Shown in pieces: positions 62,638 to 64,000 of a stretch of DNA of 64,000 bases. A program made the translations under genes and the position numbers. Within the stretch, counting starts at the first letter, position 1. Each line of letters opens with the position of its first letter. The notes beneath the pieces are model-generated. The model searched no databases. It was not told the DNA's origin and saw nothing but the letters and a program-made list of their open reading frames with translations. This stretch comes from Mycobacterium parmense (GTDB taxonomy: Bacteria > Actinomycetota > Actinomycetes > Mycobacteriales > Mycobacteriaceae), in assembly GCF_010730575.1 (NCBI RefSeq), contig NZ_AP022614.1, forward strand, positions 4,092,001 through 4,156,000. Direction: 5' to 3'.

Positions 62638-63693
62638 TCATCTCGCCTCCGTCTCCGCGCGGATGCGGCGCCCGACCTCGGCCTTGATCTCGGCGCCGAT
62701 GTGCGCGCCCGAGGCCGACGCAAGGCCGGAGACGTTGACGCCCTCGACGCCGTCGATCGACAGCAACGCGCGCGCCTCGGCGACCGCCGCCGCGATCCCG
62801 GCGGCCACCGGATCGGCGGCGCCCAGCACCTCCTCCGTCACCGCGGGATCCAGCTCCAGACCGGGCAGGCCCTGGAGAACGGCGGCCGACACACCGTCGG
62901 TGAACACCGCGACGGCGGCGATCACGGGAAGTGACAAGCCCTGCGAACGCGCCGACTTCATGAAGTCGGCGATCATGCCGGGAAACGGCACATGGTTGAG
63001 CACCGCCAGGCCCGCGCCGGCTCGCTGCTTCTCCACCAGCCGGGCCGGCCTGGCGTGCACCGGCGGGGCGGTGGGGGTTTCGGGCGCCGCGGGGGTGACT
63101 CCGATCGAGGCGGCCAACGAAATCAGGCGCGGGCCGTCGAGGTCGAAGGTCTGCGTGACGTCTGGCCGCACGTCGTAGCCGCGTCCGTCACCGGTCACGC
63201 ACAGCACGGTGTCGACGCCGACGGTCTGCAATCCGCGCAGCTCTTGCTCGAGCACCACCCGGTTGCGGTCGCGGCACGACAACGTGATCCACGGCGTCAC
63301 GCCCGCGTCGAGCAGCAGCGACCCCATGAGCGTGGGCGGAAAATCCGGCTTGTTCTGGTGCTCGCCGACCAGCACGGCGTCGCACCCGGACGCCAGGACG
63401 GTGGCCGTCGCGGCAACGTCGTGTCGGTCGAAGGGCGTGCAGCTGAAATCGGCCAACACCAGCGGTGCACGCACGGGCCGCTGCGCGGCCCGATCCCCCG
63501 ACCATGGCACGACGTCACCGAAGACACAGGCTCCCGGGCGCATCTCGCATTGCCCGTCGGGCCGCACGCCGCCGCACGGCCCGAACTCCATCCGCTTCGG
63601 ACAACCGGTATCCGTCGGCAACCTCGGCCCCCTCGCGCATCGCTTTGCGCTGGCAAGTACCCACACCGTCGTGCCCGCAAGCGTCGCGCGCAA
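62638..63693 (-). CDS. Methylenetetrahydrofolate-reductase-like protein with MetF zinc-type N-terminal motif
   Basis: A protein of up to 351 residues. It begins with CPKRMEFGPCGGVRPDGQCE (about 32-51), a cysteine motif normally found in the MTHFR C-terminal domain (PF12225-type). A TIM-barrel MTHFR-like part follows: APLVLADFSCTPFDRHDV, DAVLVGEHQNKPDFPP, LCVTGDGRGYDVRPDVTQTF and LNHVPFPGMIADFMKSA. It probably binds 5,10-methylenetetrahydrofolate; some mycobacterial MTHFRs are reported to be non-canonical. Start uncertain: TTG 63693, GTG 63666 or TTG 63621. Likely co-transcribed with the methyltransferase gene. Confidence 0.78.
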   Translation of the reverse strand: MRATLAGTTVWVLASAKRCARGPRLPTDTGCPKRMEFGPCGGVRPDGQCEMRPGACVFGDVVPWSGDRAAQRPVRAPLVLADFSCTPFDRHDVAATATVLASGCDAVLVGEHQNKPDFPPTLMGSLLLDAGVTPWITLSCRDRNRVVLEQELRGLQTVGVDTVLCVTGDGRGYDVRPDVTQTFDLDGPRLISLAASIGVTPAAPETPTAPPVHARPARLVEKQRAGAGLAVLNHVPFPGMIADFMKSARSQGLSLPVIAAVAVFTDGVSAAVLQGLPGLELDPAVTEEVLGAADPVAAGIAAAVAEARALLSIDGVEGVNVSGLASASGAHIGAEIKAEVGRRIRAETEAR

Positions 63694-63777
63694 GGGGCGC
63701 CGACTGCAGGTGTGACCGGCGTCTTATTTGGCAATAGAGACAGAACACGTTTCAGAGCCGACGAAAGCGGGGCGACC

Positions 63778-64000
63778 ATGAAGCCGATATCGCCAATGGA
63801 CGCGCTGTTCCTCATCGGCGAATCACGCGAACACCCCATGCACGTGGGCTCGCTGCAACTGTTCCAACCGCCGCCCGACGCCGGGCCGCACTTCGTCCGC
63901 GAGTCCTATCAGGCGATGCTCGAGAGCACCGAGGTGCAGCCCACCTTCCGCAAGCATCCGGCCTTCTTCGGCGGCATCACCAACCTCGCGTGGTCGTTCG
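63778..64000 (+). CDS. Wax ester synthase/diacylglycerol acyltransferase (WS/DGAT), 5' part
   Basis: The first 74 codons of a triacylglycerol synthase-family gene, cut by the window end. MKPISPMDALFLIGESREHP and MHVGSLQLFQPPP are the typical N-terminus of mycobacterial Tgs/WS-DGAT proteins, which esterify acyl-CoA to diacylglycerol or alcohols for storage lipid. The catalytic HHxxxDG lies outside the window. ATG 63778 follows GCGGGGCGACC. Confidence 0.88.
   Translation, partial: MKPISPMDALFLIGESREHPMHVGSLQLFQPPPDAGPHFVRESYQAMLESTEVQPTFRKHPAFFGGITNLAWSF

Overview
The window is high-GC DNA with tightly packed genes, frequent GTG/TTG starts and 4-base ATGA/GTGA overlaps. Gene content points to a Mycobacterium: a PcaA/MmaA-type mycolic acid cyclopropane synthase, a wax-ester synthase/diacylglycerol acyltransferase, an Eis-family acetyltransferase, a PrrB-like sensor kinase, a mycobacterial-type CtaD, several FadE dehydrogenases, and an F420-type luciferase-like oxidoreductase. 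No rRNA, tRNA, CRISPR array, prophage or insertion sequence was seen. The species cannot be fixed from this sequence alone.

Region 1 (1-9067) is a lipid- or steroid-like acyl-CoA catabolic cluster. It holds a tandem-fused class III CoA-transferase and an amidohydrolase, a LacI-type regulator, a DUF35 protein, a thiolase-like protein, a fused double acyl-CoA dehydrogenase and a divergent TetR regulator with a clear palindromic operator. Region 2 (8993-19700) is mixed metabolism: a divergent pyruvate-kinase-like enzyme, an exported acetamidase-like lipoprotein, a DUF1214/sulfotransferase pair, a triple-DUF190 protein, class I aldolase, an exported catalase-like peroxidase with cytochrome b561, and a STAS protein. 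Region 3 (19800-30964) has an amidohydrolase/Rieske oxygenase pair, an orphan PrrB-like kinase, a TetR-FadE operon, Eis with an FAD oxidoreductase, and an isolated ctaD.

Region 4 (31041-35507) encodes an ABC importer with one binding lipoprotein but two permeases and two ATPases. Motif defects in the two ATPases fall in the same composite ATP site, which suggests one heterodimeric transporter. Region 5 (35715-46866) holds a small lipoprotein, MFS transporter, a SnoaL/LLM pair with a divergent PadR regulator, a large Orn/Lys/Arg decarboxylase, a ketopantoate-reductase-like protein and an amidohydrolase.

Region 6 (46859-54239) is the most unusual part. One tightly overlapping minus-strand operon runs GntR regulator, AprA/fumarate-reductase-like flavoprotein, HEAT-repeat protein, two-cluster ferredoxin, binding lipoprotein with an apparent NosL-like C-terminal domain, permease, ATPase and an unrecognised protein. 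It looks like a dedicated uptake-plus-redox system for an unknown, possibly sulfur-containing, substrate. Region 7 (54471-64000) carries a YdeI/OmpD-type protein, a secreted protein, the cyclopropane synthase, hemerythrin, an MHS-family transporter, a formate/nitrite-type channel, malQ, a methyltransferase, a methylenetetrahydrofolate-reductase-like protein and the start of a wax ester synthase.
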